64,000 nt of DNA from Pinus tabuliformis. Taxonomy: Eukaryota; Streptophyta; Pinopsida; Pinales; Pinaceae. This document shows, in pieces, positions 34,310 through 46,085 of this stretch (within the stretch, counting starts at the first letter, position 1; every line of letters starts with the position of its first letter). The notes beneath the pieces are model-generated. The model had not been told where the DNA came from. It did not search any database and saw only the letters and a list, made by a program, of their open reading frames with translations. The stretch is taken from positions 1,072,913,369 through 1,072,977,368 of the forward strand of contig CM062820.1 of NCBI GenBank assembly GCA_031772625.1, written 5' to 3'. The position numbers were made by a program, and so were the translations under genes.

Positions 34310-35192
34310 TGTGAAATGATTTTGGATAGATATATGCAAAAGGGTCCTCTGTGGGGAAGTTTCAGGAGAACTACCTCAATGAGTGTGTGGGTTCCCCAAA
34401 AGGGTAGAATGTGGGTTTTAATGAGCAGCAGTATTGCAACAAGGATGTTGAAACTCCTGGGCTAACAACCTTAATCATCAACCTAGGGTTCGTACAAACT
34501 TGGAGGTGACAGTGTTGTATGCATAAGTAAAAGTGAAGGTCATGCCTGTTGTCACTATTCATTCAGCGAGAGACCCTAGGGGTTCCAAGACAGACTTCTA
34601 TAGAGTTATAAGAAGCTTGATTCTTTGATGGAAGAAGAGAAAATCTACTCTAAGAGAGGTACTCTACTGTAGTAATGAAGAAAACAACATGTAATGCTAA
34701 ATCATACCATATCTTAATTAACCATTTAAATAGCTATGATAAGAAGAATTGCTAAATCAAAACTAAACAAATGATACTATCTAAGCTATAGAAGTAAAGA
34801 GCATCAAACCATACTAGTGTGTAAGAAAAAAACTAAACTAAATCTGTTTTCACTTTTTTTGTTTTTTAGGCAAAATCAAGTATGCAAATTAATTGTTCTT
34901 GTGGATGTGGCAGGTGAATGAAAGGTGATGGAGGATGGCTAAAAGGTTTATGGAGTGGTTGGATGGTGTGGAAGGGTCCTAGGAGGCTTTGTGTGACTTC
35001 CTAGAGGTTTCCCATCAATTTAGCCTCAAAACAGGCCGTTTCAGGAAAAGCTACAAGATGTACTAGAAACCTATAGGATGATCCTGTAGGAATTACAAGA
35101 AACCTACAGGATACAACCAAGAGCTAATTATGAGGTCTTGGAGGTGTTGGGAAGCTTGGGAAAGGTGTATGATGAGTGGAATGGGGTGTTAG

Positions 35193-36244
35193 TGTTATCG
35201 GGAAAACTAGTGTCTATACAGAACTGCTAGTCCCACTAAGGGTGATAGCTACCTTAGAAACAAACACACTAAGTCTACTTTCGTTTTCCTTTATGAGAGA
35301 TAGATGAGAGAAGAATAAAGGAGACCAACCTCTATCTTGCGCTTGGTTCCTTACTCGGTTCTTCTCCCTTCTGATAGTCTTTTGCTACTTGCTTCCTTGT
35401 ATACCTAGCTTCAAAGAGTACCTGTAGAATCAAAGCAGCATAACACTATACGAGAACATAGATCTATTATCATAAGCAATATAGGATCAGATGTATATTA
35501 ACCACACAAATGCATAAAACATCAATCACAAAAACATGTGGAGGAAAACTTGAATATCTTTATTAATAATCAAGAAAGAGCAAAGAGGATTACAACCAAT
35601 TGTTCTAACCCAGCATCATCCTCTCAGCAAGAAGCCCTTCTTCACCTCATGAAAAGCTTAGACCACCCAACACTATGATATTGCACCAAGAAACCAACAA
35701 CACTTCCTTACAAGATACAAAATTCCAGCCTCTGGATCTCTAGGATGAGGGATCCATATATAGATATTTGCAAGGGGGGTGAATCAGCTTTTGAGATTTC
35801 ATTAGTGTCTTCTCTCTGATAGTTCTTGATTCCACTTGGAGATTGATGATCTCTTACTCATCCCTGGTCGAATTCAGAGAGGCAAGTGTCACAAGAGAGG
35901 TTTCTGGAAAATTCCATGCTCCTCCAACTTGCGGATTGACCCTGCCATTTGTCTCTTCTCGCCGATCGCACCACATAGAAGGGTTTTTTGACATGCATCG
36001 CACCTACTGAGTGTATTCAGGTGGGATGCAGTGCACTTTGCCTATGGAGCAGGTGAAATTGTCCAGTTTTGACCAGTTCTGAGTGGTTTTTCATGGAGAA
36101 CTTCTGGGACAAGATGTAATCAGTTGACCTTGTTCTTTTAGGGGTCAAAACAACACTTTTAGGGACTTAAGAGCCCTTAGTTTATGGACATTTAAGATTG
36201 GGGTTGCAATGCCCAAAAATGTCTATAACAGTTGCCCCCTAAAG
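35193..36244 (-). repeat. 3' LTR of element F with adjacent polypurine tract
   Basis: TGTTATCGGG to GTCTATAACA (plus strand), then the complement of CTTTAGGGGGCAAC. Homologous to the LTRs of D and E but clearly older. Word sites at 35963, 35995 and a decayed one at 36028 read CGATCGCACC and GCATCGCACC. They stand at the places and 32-bp spacing where D has CAGCGCAGGT. Confidence 0.8.
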
Positions 36245-38295
36245 CATGAGGTCATTAATTTGTTGATGTCTGGTGAAATGCTTTATCATGAGGATCTAAA
36301 GTTCTTTCAAGCTGGAAGGAGACATGTAATAAGATACAATACAATACATTATCTTCATAATATTTTCATGATGTAGCTGAGGCAGGCATTTCCCATGCTC
36401 AATTTTATAAATTAATTTTCATGTACATGAGACAGACAATCGTCTGAGTGTAGACTGATGATTATGGTAGAGTCATCATCCCTTAGATTGGATGATTATC
36501 TGTGCAGAAATGATGTACATTTGATGTCTTTATTTTCCTGAATATATATCACAGTCTGGATGAATGAAACTAGATCTGGGGTCTTCAATCTTGTTCGATC
36601 TTCACTTAAAGTACAAGTCGATCCATGTGAGAGATGTTCTGGAGTCAAACATGGAAAGACATCGCCTGATTACCAGCCAATGATGTAAGCTATTAACAGG
36701 CGCGAGAGGAATCACCGATAATGATCATGACCCTCAAGGTACTACAGTACAATTCACGTGGTGTGAATAAAGGACTTGGCATCGAACACCACGTAAAATC
36801 TTTCGGTCGAAGGCCATTGATGTAAACCTGTCGCCGGAAGTGAGAAACTTTCCATTGAGGCATGCAAGCTTTAAAGTACTGAAAGGGTTGTTCCTAGATC
36901 GACTTCTTGGATAATGAGCTGATGTCGACAAGAAGCGACCCATCATAGGAGGGCCTTAGGGAATCCCACATCAATGATGCGGAATGGAGCAAATGATTTT
37001 AGTGGAGGTGAAAATGATCTGGTGATATAAGGTTCAGGGTGGCGGTCATGAAAGAATGGAGTGTAAATGTATTGCAGTGGGTGAGACACAGGTGAATTAT
37101 CTGAGCGACTTCTCTTGAACATATCGGCGACACTGACATGATGGATTGGTAGCATTAACCCCCAAATGTGGATGGTGTGATGGAACCATGGTGATGTGAC
37201 CAGTGAATGGAACAATCCAACCTAACTCGGATGCGGAGTGAAAGTGTCATGTTTAAGAGCGCCTTGCTACCAACAAAGTTTCTTCAAGTTTTCTTCCCAA
37301 TTTTTCCCCATTCATTGCTGACCAGTATCTCTTTTTTTTTCAAGCTTGAGGAGGATAACATATGCTTGTTCTATAATTTTCCCTTCGGGCAAACCCATCA
37401 CTATGTTTTAATGAGCCTAGCGATAGTGAAACTTGTCCTGTTGTGGACAAGTTTGTCGCTATTAGGTTTTAACGAGTTTAACGACAAAGATAACTCAGTC
37501 CTTTTCAATTTTAGAGAGTCTAAAAAGGGACATAAAGGAAACTCCACAAATCCTTTTTCATCATCTAATCCCTTAAGTCCGAACAAGTATAAAACAATAC
37601 GAAAGGGATGAATTTTCTGTAATTTTAACGAGCCGAAAAAAACAAGCGCTCGAACGTTTTGTGTAATAATCCCTCAGGTCCAAAAAGATTAAAATCTAAA
37701 GGAGAGATAGCACTTCCAGTCACTTTAACGAGCTGGAGAGGCCAATGGCTCGACAATATTTTCATATTTTACGAGTCAGTTGAAAAGAGCTTAAAGGAGA
37801 CTCATTTTTGAGGAACAAGTGATAAATTCAGGTAGCAGCTGGTTCTAGGTAAGGTTTGGAGTTTTCCAATCACGGTAGTGTCACAAGGATGGCTAACAGG
37901 ATCACTCTTCGCAGTTGTTCCTCAAAAGGGGTAAACAATCAAGTGGAAGTGAATGATCGGCCAATACAGCGTGGAGGTGACGATGGGAACATGACCAAGG
38001 CTTTAAAGGCCGAATTACTACATTCACGACGGTTATTTACTGGAAATTGGTTCATTTTTTAAAATGAGCTTAAACTGTAGAGGAACATTTTCTCATGACT
38101 TATGTTTACTTTTCAACGAGCTTGAACTATGCGCTAAAACTGCTCGATGCGGGTTTATTTTTTAACGAGCTTGAACCCTGTGGTAACACTGCTCGTGATA
38201 AGTTTGCATGCCCCCAGTATAATAATGCAAATCGAGGTGCATGCCCCCCAAGCTTCATTGCATTCAACATGGTGGTTGGAATGAAGGTTTACCTC
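36245..38295 (-). other. Element F 3' non-coding region with hairpin array
   Basis: No accepted gene. Near the PPT are CAGAC..GTCTG and GATGAT..ATCATC pairings (about 36425-36475). From about 37405 to 38460 successive stem-loops occur, for example CCCTT/AAGGG, CGAGC/GCTCG (several), TGAGG/CCTCA at 38373/38399 and CGAGG/CCTCG at 38428/38454. Most are preceded on this strand by TTTTAA. The same region exists in D (46086-48000) and E (61136-63311). Confidence 0.65.
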
Positions 38296-38734
38296 TCAGA
38301 TCTTTGAAAGACTCGACTTGGATTTTACGGGATCAAAGACTCGATTTAGAAAGGGAGTTGTTTCATTTTTTAATGAGGTTGACATAGTAAAAGAACTATC
38401 CTCATGACTCCTTGTTTCATTTTTTAACGAGGTTGACACGAGATTAGAATTTTCCTCGGAATTCACCGTCTTTACAGTATTTGATACAAAATAAAAAACT
38501 GAAGGATGGTTAAGGTCGCTGGAATAATCTTCGTGGTAATTTGGAAGATGGGAACGATGGTAGTGATCTTCCCATGGTGTCTCTCCTATCATCATTGACT
38601 GAAAGATTTTTTTTGTCTGTAGAGTGTACATGCGACCAAGGATTTGAAGATGTACCATATTCCTTAGACCTATCTATCCAAACACTCGATGAGCATTGAT
38701 TTGGGTTTACCCCCCAGGCCAAGAAAATTGATTG
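38296..38734 (-). pseudogene. Element F remnant of pol start, fused to hairpin region
   Basis: Reading past the gag-protease TAG gives AWGVNPNQCSSSVWIDRS, matching D pol residues 4-22. After a frameshift it reads NHPSVFYFVSNTVKTVN. It then passes into STSLKNETRSHEDSS, which is hairpin-array sequence, not RT. So the pol was lost by internal deletion. Confidence 0.65.
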
Positions 38735-38737
38735 CTA
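38729..38737 (-). promoter_or_regulatory. UAG-CAA-UCA at the gag-protease/pol boundary, element F
   Basis: The protease frame ends EIL-TAG-CAA-TCA. It matches the CAR-YYA context known to promote stop-codon readthrough and is identical in D. The frame stays open for about 70 codons afterwards. Confidence 0.5.
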
Positions 38738-40519
38738 CAATATTTCTAAAATGGCGATGATCCATGCTGACAAAATGTTTAGGAATCTTACGAATCCATT
38801 AGATATAGAAGATTTCATATTGCAGGTTTCCACCGTGGCCACTTCCGCTAGATTACTCGGAGGTGATAGGGAAAAAGTACCCATTAAGGCAGGGTCTTTT
38901 AGGAGACCTACTCTGATATTTTGAAGCAAATGATTGCTTCCATGGATCATTGGAATGCTTCCCGTAACTTGTGAACTGTTGGGGAGAAATGTTTGTTGGT
39001 CGACGATCGTAATTCCTCCTTGAAAGGGAAATTTAATCTTCCTGAAGTAGGTCAACACAACTGCTTCCATGGCATATATCCAGGGCCTTCCCAGTAGAAT
39101 GTTGTAATCAAGGTTTCCTTCGATTACTTCAACATCAATTTCTATTGTTTTTCCCCCTAGTTCAACTTGCAAGTTACTTAAAATCTCGTATGGAGTGTAT
39201 GATCATCAATCAAATGCTTTTAACTTTGTTGACGATCACGACAAGGGTGGTGAGCCTAAATTTTTCCAGCAACTCATCGACATAATACATGTAGATGCCC
39301 CATCATCAATAATTGTTCGATGAACAGTTTTGTTGAGGGCTTTCACTTGAATAAGGAAAGCTAGTTGAGCTGGTAACTGAGGGTCATATCCTTTGTGATT
39401 AAAGGATACAAGATTGGAATCGGTTGGGTCAATCCCATCTATTACTGATAATAGATCCTGCCTTTGGGAGAGGCAATTTCGCGGTACCTCAAGCGTCGAC
39501 ATAGCGGACGGCGATTGGGCTGGGTCCTTTACTATATTATAATTCTGTGCTACATTGGCACGAGCATTAAATGTCGATTTGTGTACTACTCCCTTTAGCA
39601 GCTTTATCATTGGTTCAGGAATGATGGGTGGCACAACTTCGGTCGAAGTTGTTGTCGAACTACTAGGTTGATCATTAGCCTTGTTGTTTGACAGTTGTGG
39701 ATTCCCGTAATCTTTATCACTTGTCGATATCAAAGCATCATTTTGCTACTTCGAAATGGTCAACATTATCACTTGGGATGGGAAAGCATTGTCGCTAGCA
39801 ACCAGATTTGTTCCTGGGTTCGGAAATGGATCAGTCAATACTGCCGAGGTTTTTAAGCTCTTGAAGAATTTCTTAACTTCAGCTTTATGTGGACAATCTC
39901 TTGTCCGATGATCCTCATCGCATATATGACACCCCACAGGGGGTTTGCTTTGCCCAGAAGGGTTTGCAGAAGGTTTTACAGGAGATTATTCATCCTGCTT
40001 CTTCTTTCTCCCTTTCTTTTTCTTCTTACCCCCTGGTTGCTTCAGTTGTTTGCCCTTGTCGATCGACATGACATTTACCTCTAAGGCAGGAAGTTCTTCA
40101 TTTGCATTTTGATAAGAAATCTTACGGGATTTCTTAGATGTAGCCTTTGTCGATTTCTTGCTTGTCGTACCTATCACGCCATCACCGGCATGAGAGTCAT
40201 TGTTCGATTTAGGAGGAGGAGGAACGGAAAATTCCGGTCTGGGAACGTTAGGGATTTTATCGTAAAGCGTGCCAGACTGAGTATAAATCAAGTCTAAGTA
40301 CTGTGCACAAGCAATAACTTGCTCTTCAGTGATGACTCCTCCCTTTGCCACATGTTTTGTAATGGAAGGTAACAATGACTTGATAAACCATTCAGCTAAA
40401 AGCTTATCTGTAATGTATGTTTTTACCATTCTACGACAGCGCCGCCACTCATGAATATGATCAGATATGTGAGTGGTCGTCGTTTGCTTGAAATTTGTAA
40501 GAAGTTCTATTCCTGTTTT
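38735..40519 (-). pseudogene. Element F gag (C-terminal) and protease
   Basis: One frame from 40519 to 38735 with in-frame stops near 39986, 39746 and 39236. It has ISDHIHEWRRCRRMVKTY, a lysine-rich patch, a short knuckle CHICDEDHRTRDC (CX2CX3HX4C), the protease IIDDGASTCIMS and the tail GRPWIYAMEAV. It is close in sequence to D and E. The N-terminal gag is cut off by element E. Confidence 0.8.
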
Positions 40520-41573
40520 TGTTATAGACAATTTTGTGCCTTGCAGCATCAGGCATGAATTGTCAATAATCCAAGGGATCCAAAGTCCCTAAACATGATG
40601 TTCCTACCCCTAGAGGAACAAGGTCAGCAAGCCAACAACTCTCAGATCAGTTCTCCACCTGAAAACACTCAAAAACAAGCAATCCTGAAATCAAAGCAGG
40701 TGCTCCACTAGGCTTCTGCGCTGAAACTCAACTCCTCCATGGTGTACCTGCGTTGCAAAGCAAGTGGAACAAAGGCCACCTGCGCTGAGTGAGATGGGAC
40801 AAGTGGCACACTGAGTCATTGCTCTGGAATCTTCCAAAAATGACACTTGGATAAGGGATTTCGCCTTGTGATGAGTCAGAGGCTCTGTTTCTCCAAGTGG
40901 AAGCAAGGTTCTCCAAGTGGACTCAAGAATTGAAGATCGACTGAAGAGAGAGAGGACACAAGGCAACTACACATCAGTTGCAAGCTGACTCATCCTTTCT
41001 CAATTCATCTATATATTGAGCTCTCTCCTATGAGCTCAGGAGGCTGGAATTTTGTGCAAAGTAATGATATGCTGTTGGTTTCACTATAGAGCTATTGGGT
41101 GATTGCTTGAGGGAGGTGAAGAGGAGAAATTCTTTCTGCTGGGAGGTGTTGCTGGATTAGGACCTTCAATGGTTGTAACACTCTCAGAACCTTTAATTCT
41201 TCATTAATAAAAGCTATTGAGGTTCTTCTATATGCTCTTGTTTCAATGATATATTGTGATGATTGTATATTTGATTTACACTAATCTCTGAATCAGTTAT
41301 GATTGCATGTTGCTTGTAGTTTCCTTCTTTGCTATTTTGCAGGATCTCATTGTAGCTGGGCCAGCAATAGAGCAAGGAGCTGGGAGCAAACAGCCATAGA
41401 GGAGAGTTTGGATTCGACATTAAGCGCAAGGCAACGGTTAGTGCATTCTTTCATTCTCTTTTGCTTTCATAAAGAAGTAAACCTTCAGTAGTTTTCTTTA
41501 CAGTTGTTGCTGAGGTACTATCACCCTTATAGTGGGATAGGGTCATCCGAGTCGGATACTTTTCCCTACAACA
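40520..41573 (+). repeat. 5' LTR of element E (1054 bp)
   Basis: TGTTATAGACAA to CCCTACAACA. Words CTGCGCTGAA (40716), ACCTGCGTTG (40746) and ACCTGCGCTG (40778) lie some 230-290 bp upstream of a TATATATT box at 41010-41017. AATAAA is at 41206-41211. So U3, R and U5 can be placed roughly. No ORF of note. Confidence 0.85.
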
Positions 41574-41576
41574 AAC

Positions 41577-41594
41577 TGGCGACTCCACTGGGGA
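41577..41594 (+). promoter_or_regulatory. Primer-binding site of element E
   Basis: TGGCGACTCCACTGGGGA, three bases (AAC) after the 5' LTR. Identical to the PBS of D. Confidence 0.85.
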
Positions 41595-43334
41595 TCATAT
41601 CTGTTTGATTGTGTTTGTAGTATTTTGCTATTCATTTCTTGAACAAAAGAGTACCAAATCGAAAAGCTTTTGACTATATCAAAAGCGAAGTAGAGGGCAG
41701 CTACTCTAGCTCTTTTCTGAGCATGTTCATGATTTGAAGAGCTGATCTACAAGGATCCTTGTAAGCTCTTAGTGATAGCTTTTCACCTTCCTTGTCATCC
41801 CTTTGAGTGTGCTTGACTGATTGCTTCTGATTTGAGCAAAAACTGTGCATTTTTGAGAAAATTGTGACCCGGAAACTGAGAAAACACAACTTTTGTTTTC
41901 CAAAGCAGGTAGTACACAGGCTACCTGCTTTGCAACGCAGGTCCCGAAGGGGCTACCTGCGCTGAGAGCCAGACTGGCTGAGCAGCACCTGCGTTGGCCC
42001 AATTTTGCCTAGTGCTGTTGGGGTTTCCTCCCTTTCTCTTGCCTGTTTTCACCATAGATTTGGCTGCCAGTTACCAGTCTTGTACCTGTTCTGAAACCAA
42101 CCTTACTTGCCATCATTCCGCCTCTGTTATATAATGAAATTGTACTTGTTCTTTTGTATTTCTTATTTCATTTACAATTTCCCATAACGAAAAGTAAACT
42201 AGTCTTGCTTTGGCCTCTTAGATCTGAACCTGTGTTAGGCATTTTGCTGGTCTAAAGAGTTAGCTTGTTTGCTGTCCATAGCTGATTAGTCATTTTACTT
42301 TCGTCATTATGGTTTGACTTCATGCATTTCCAGTGATTAAACAAGTAAATCTTAAGGTGTCTTTTGATTTTAGACAAACTTGATTGTTTTCGCTTTAAAT
42401 CGAAATCAAAGTTATATAACAACTTTCTTTTTGTAATACATCAACATTAAGAAAGGGAAAAGAAAATACATGCATTGTGCATTTTGCATTTGAAAAAGTT
42501 TGCATGATGATTTAGGAGAAAGTGCATTAGTTTGTGCTGTATGAACTGTGTGAAAAGATATGCCTTTCTTCTCCCTCAGTAGTTAAGATTTTCATCAGTC
42601 AAAAATATTTGAAAAGCTTGCTTCTCATCTTAGGCTGCATTTAGGAATTTGTCACATACATCTCGTGGTGAACCTTGAAAGGAAAACTTTAAAAAGATCA
42701 ACTTAAAATATACTGAATGAACCTAACAACGCTTTGTAACATAACGCAAACACATAGAGGTCTAGGTAGAGACGTGTTCCGGCGTCGTTAAACATAGTGA
42801 CTGTCGATCTCTACGAAGGTGGGTGATTCCTCCTGAGAGTCGGTGGCACTAATACGGACTTGTGCTCCCACGTACCGTCGAGTATATATTGGGAGACCCC
42901 TATAGGAACAAAGCCTTTATCCATAGGAAGCCGTGTCGGCCGCCCTACTGATCGCGATGCAGTGAACACAGCATTCACGAAGATCGACCACCCGTACCGT
43001 AAAACGTATTCTGTGGTTTCGCGAAAAGTTTGGCACACCCTCTGCCTAGAACTCCAGAGAAGTTTCTTTTGGCCTTTTTCAAACTCTATAACTGAAAAAG
43101 TCCATCCGAGCATTTGTCACTTCGGGCTCGTTAAAACATCGAAGGAGACTAGAGTCATCTTTAGCTTTTTCTCGACTCTTTAAAACTGAAAAAGCAAGTT
43201 GTGTCTAAAGGGTCGTTATAAAATTTATTTTAAGCGGAATAATCATCACCCTTCCCTCGTTGATCTTCAAAGTTAGTCCACCACAAGTGGAAGTTCCTGT
43301 AGAATCGCTAAGAAATCTTTTGGATAGACTAGAT
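41595..43334 (+). other. Element E 5' leader
   Basis: No accepted gene. A stem-loop GCTTTTGA/TCAAAAGC (41666-41686) lies 72 nt after the PBS. Five words of the ACCTGCGCTG type crowd 41902-41996. 42770-43130 is a CpG-rich block strongly conserved with D's leader (57270-57670) and open on both strands by chance. Hairpins CGAGC/GCTCG (43107/43126) and AGAGTC/GACTCT (43151/43174), each followed by TTAAAA, come just before gag. Confidence 0.65.
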
Positions 43335-45006
43335 ATGTCTGAACAACCGTCGACATCTAGGACTGTGTCGTCCGACACAGCAGCAGCAGAACCTCCTGCT
43401 TCTATTCCAACGATGTTCGCTGGTATACCATCTGTCCCGGCGAATTGTCAACAACAAGCCAGAGTCCAATCAGGGACAACGACATGGTTAGTTCCTATTT
43501 CTTCATCCGGATTATCATCTGGTACTTCTTATGTTGAAACTCAACAAATTGATCCAATGTGTCTTCAAAGGCCAATTTACCCTTTAAGTACTGGATTTCC
43601 ACCATGTGGAGGGCAGTACGCTCTTTCATTGTTCCCTCCCGGAGAACAACCATGTGGGAGTTTACAACAAAGTTCAGGTCAAACTGGAATCACATCTAGC
43701 GGTTGGGTACCAATACTCCCTCAACAATCAGGAGTTGCATATTCAATGCAACCAGTACACCCTCTGTCGAATATTCCCACCACACCTGTTATGGCGAATG
43801 CGTCGCAAGTACAAGTGCTACCTGTTGTAATACAACAACCTCTTGTCTCAGCGGCTCAATCACAATCTCAGGGTGGTGCCTCCTTATCTGGAGTGACTCA
43901 GGCTCAAACAAGTACTGTGACTCCTCATCTTGGTCAACCATCCAGTATTGGTCAACAGCAAATGGTCCAACAACCAGAGCTGGTTCGATCTCAACAACCG
44001 CCATTCCAGCAATCATATCAAGGACCTGAGGAACAAGTCTTTGTGAGTAATGGGCAACCATGCTATAATGGTTATGCCCATCAACTTTGTCAAAGTTGTC
44101 AGCATTATGCTGGTCTGCAAAGACCCATTGCTCAGGCGATACCATCTTATCCTGGATATGCTTCACCGAACCTGAACCAACAGTTGCCCTTTGTAGCAAC
44201 TCTAGAATTGCCAGATCTAAACTGGCTGACGAATGATCCAATTGCTTATGCCCCTTGGTGGCCAGCGATTCCGCACAAACTTCCATCAGACATTCCTAAA
44301 TTTAATGGAAATCCAGGAGAAGACCCGTCGAATCATGTGATGACATTCCATCTATGGTGTTCATCAAACACCCTGAATGATGATTCGATAAGACTTCGCC
44401 TTTTTCAGAGGACATTGACAGGTCCAGCGGCTAAATGGTACATTGAATTGCCAAGAGCCTCTTTCGACAATTTCAGCTCCTTAGCCACGACTTTCTTAAC
44501 CCATTTTCAATTACCGATAAGGTATGAAACGGGAACAGAACTCCTTACCAACTTCAAACAGACAACGGCCACTCACATATCTGATCATATACATGAGTGG
44601 CAACGTCGTCGTAGAATGGTGAAAACTTACGTTCCCGATCAGCTGTTAGCTGAATGGTTTATAAAGTCGTTACTTCCGGCTATAACGGAAGATGTGGCCA
44701 AGGGGGGGGTCGTAACAGAGGAGCAGGTCATTGCTCGTGCTCAATATCTGGACTTAGTATATACTCAGTCTGGCACGCTCTACAACAAAATACCTGACGC
44801 CCCCAGACCTGAATTTTTAATTCCTCCCCCTCCTGAATCGAATACTAACTCTCACGCCAGTAATGGCGTGACTGGCAAACGCAAAATTTCTAGTCAAAAT
44901 GCAAATGAGGAACTTCTTGCCTCAGAAGTAAATTCCATGTCGACCAACAAGGGCAAACAACTGAAGCAACCAGGGAGCAAGAAGAAAAAGAAAAGGAAAG
45001 GGAGAC
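43335..45006 (+). CDS. Element E gag, part 1 (interrupted by element D)
   Basis: I take ATG 43335 (MSEQPSTSRTV) as start, because the same ATG exists in D and the open frame upstream has no ATG. The first ~300 residues are Gln/Pro/Ser-rich. The capsid part contains LPFVATLELPDL, WWPAIPHKLPSDIPKF, LRLFQRTLTGPAAKWYIELP and ISDHIHEWQRRRRMVKTY. A lysine-rich tail (KKKKRK) leads to the D insertion at 45006. The frame is open throughout and rejoins 59934 exactly when D and one GAGAC are removed. Confidence 0.8.
45002..45006. repeat. Target-site duplication of element D, left copy
   Basis: GAGAC here and at 59929-59933 flank the D element perfectly. The gag frame of E is continuous across the duplication. 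Confidence 0.9.
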
Positions 45007-46071
45007 TGTTGTGGGGAAAAGTATCCGACTCGGATGACCCTATCCCTACTCTAAAGGTGACAGTCTTTAGCAACAACTGAAAGTAAAGCTTTGATATTTT
45101 CCTTTATGAAAGTACAGAGAGAAGGAAGAAAAGATTAACCAACCTGGTGTCTTTCGCTTAGTCGATCCTTATCCTCTCTCTTTGTCTCTTGTTCCCAGCT
45201 CCTTGCTCTCTTTGCCGGTCCAGCTACACACAGATCCTGCACAAAACAAGAGAGGAAACTACAAGATACATGTACTCATAACTGATGCATGGATTAGAGT
45301 GAATCAAATATACAAGTAAATACAATACATCAATGCAATACAAGTATATAGGAGAACATGCAAAACTTTATTGATAGAAGTAACAGGGTTCTGAGAAGGT
45401 TACAACCATTGATGGCTCCAATCCAGCAGCACCTCCCCAGCAGCAAGAACTCTTCTCTTCACCTCTAGTAAAACAATCACCCAATAGCTCTAACTGTAAA
45501 CCAACAGCACCTCCTTGCTTTACACAAAATTCCAGCCTTCTTAGACCTCATAGAAGAGCTCTATATATAGGAGAGAAGAAGAGAGGATGAGTCAGCTTGA
45601 GGCTGGCATAGAGCTGACTAGTGTCCTCTCCCTCTTCAGTTAATCTTCAGTTCTTGAGTCCACTTGGAGATCCTTGCTTACACATGGTGATCAAGTACCT
45701 CTTACTCATCACAGGGCGAATCTCATGAACCAAGTGTCAGTTTGGAAGCTTCCTGGGCAGTTGACACCTTGCAGAATGACTGTGCCACTTGGCCAATCTT
45801 GCCCAGCGCAGGTAGCCTTCATTAGATTTGACTTCCAGCGCAGGTACAAGGCGGAGCAGTTGCATTCCAGCGCAGATGCTCAGTGGAGCAGCTGACATGA
45901 TCCAAAATTAGCCTGTTTTGAAGTGTTTTCAGGTGGAGAACTGATTGGAAGTGCTGTTGTTTGATGACCTTGTTCTTTTAGGGGTAAGAACAACATGTTT
46001 AGGGACTGAGGATCCCTGTAATTATTGACATTTCATGCTCCATGTCGCGAGGCACAAAAATGTCTATAACA
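45007..46071 (-). repeat. 3' LTR of element D (1065 bp)
   Basis: TGTTGTGGGG to GTCTATAACA on the plus strand. In element sense: words CAGCGCAGGT (complement) at 45804, 45836 and 45868 (exact 32-bp steps), a TATATATA box at 45562-45569, and AATAAA at 45372-45367. A 8-bp stem TTGTTCTT/AAGAACAA lies near the element-sense start (about 45972-45995). Confidence 0.9.
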
Positions 46072-46085
46072 GTTGCCCCCTAAAG
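46072..46085 (-). promoter_or_regulatory. Polypurine tract of element D
   Basis: In element sense CTTTAGGGGGCAAC abuts the 3' LTR. The same tract is in F (36231-36244) and, with CATC, in E (63312-63325). Confidence 0.8.

Larger units (their letters stand above)
26596..35192 (-). mobile_element. Ty3/gypsy element C, oldest layer, highly decayed
   Basis: Minus-strand gypsy related to D/E/F: same gag text around LRLFQ.TLTGP.KWY and same protease form DEGAS. Order from the right: leader, gag (34309-33613), solo LTR insertion, gag tail and protease (29910-27984), an odd zinc-knuckle segment (27983-27240), then RNase H (27200-26596), where the copia element cuts it. RT palm is absent. The right end is cut by element F at 35193. 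No LTR of C is in the window. Confidence 0.75.
35193..40519 (-). mobile_element. Ty3/gypsy element F, 3' part, non-autonomous type
   Basis: Minus strand. 3' LTR 35193-36230, PPT 36231-36244, a long 3' non-coding region with hairpins, the start of pol, then gag-protease up to 40519, where element E inserted. RT, integrase and everything after are missing at the same junction as in E. The remaining gag and 5' LTR should lie beyond E, outside the window. Confidence 0.8.

Noticed and set aside
37207..37611. 134-residue plus-strand ORF in element F
   Set aside because: It runs through the hairpin array, is not kept in D or E, and has no recognisable domain.
42811..43183. Overlapping sense and antisense ORFs of about 100 residues in the E leader, also seen in D at 57248-57527
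   Set aside because: Both strands are open over the same conserved leader, there is no domain or good start, and the D copies are cut by stops. Conservation is better explained by RNA function.
43703..44286. ORFs in other frames over E gag (43703-44029 and 43789-44286)
   Set aside because: Shadows of the gag frame: low-complexity Gln/Pro coding leaves other frames open.
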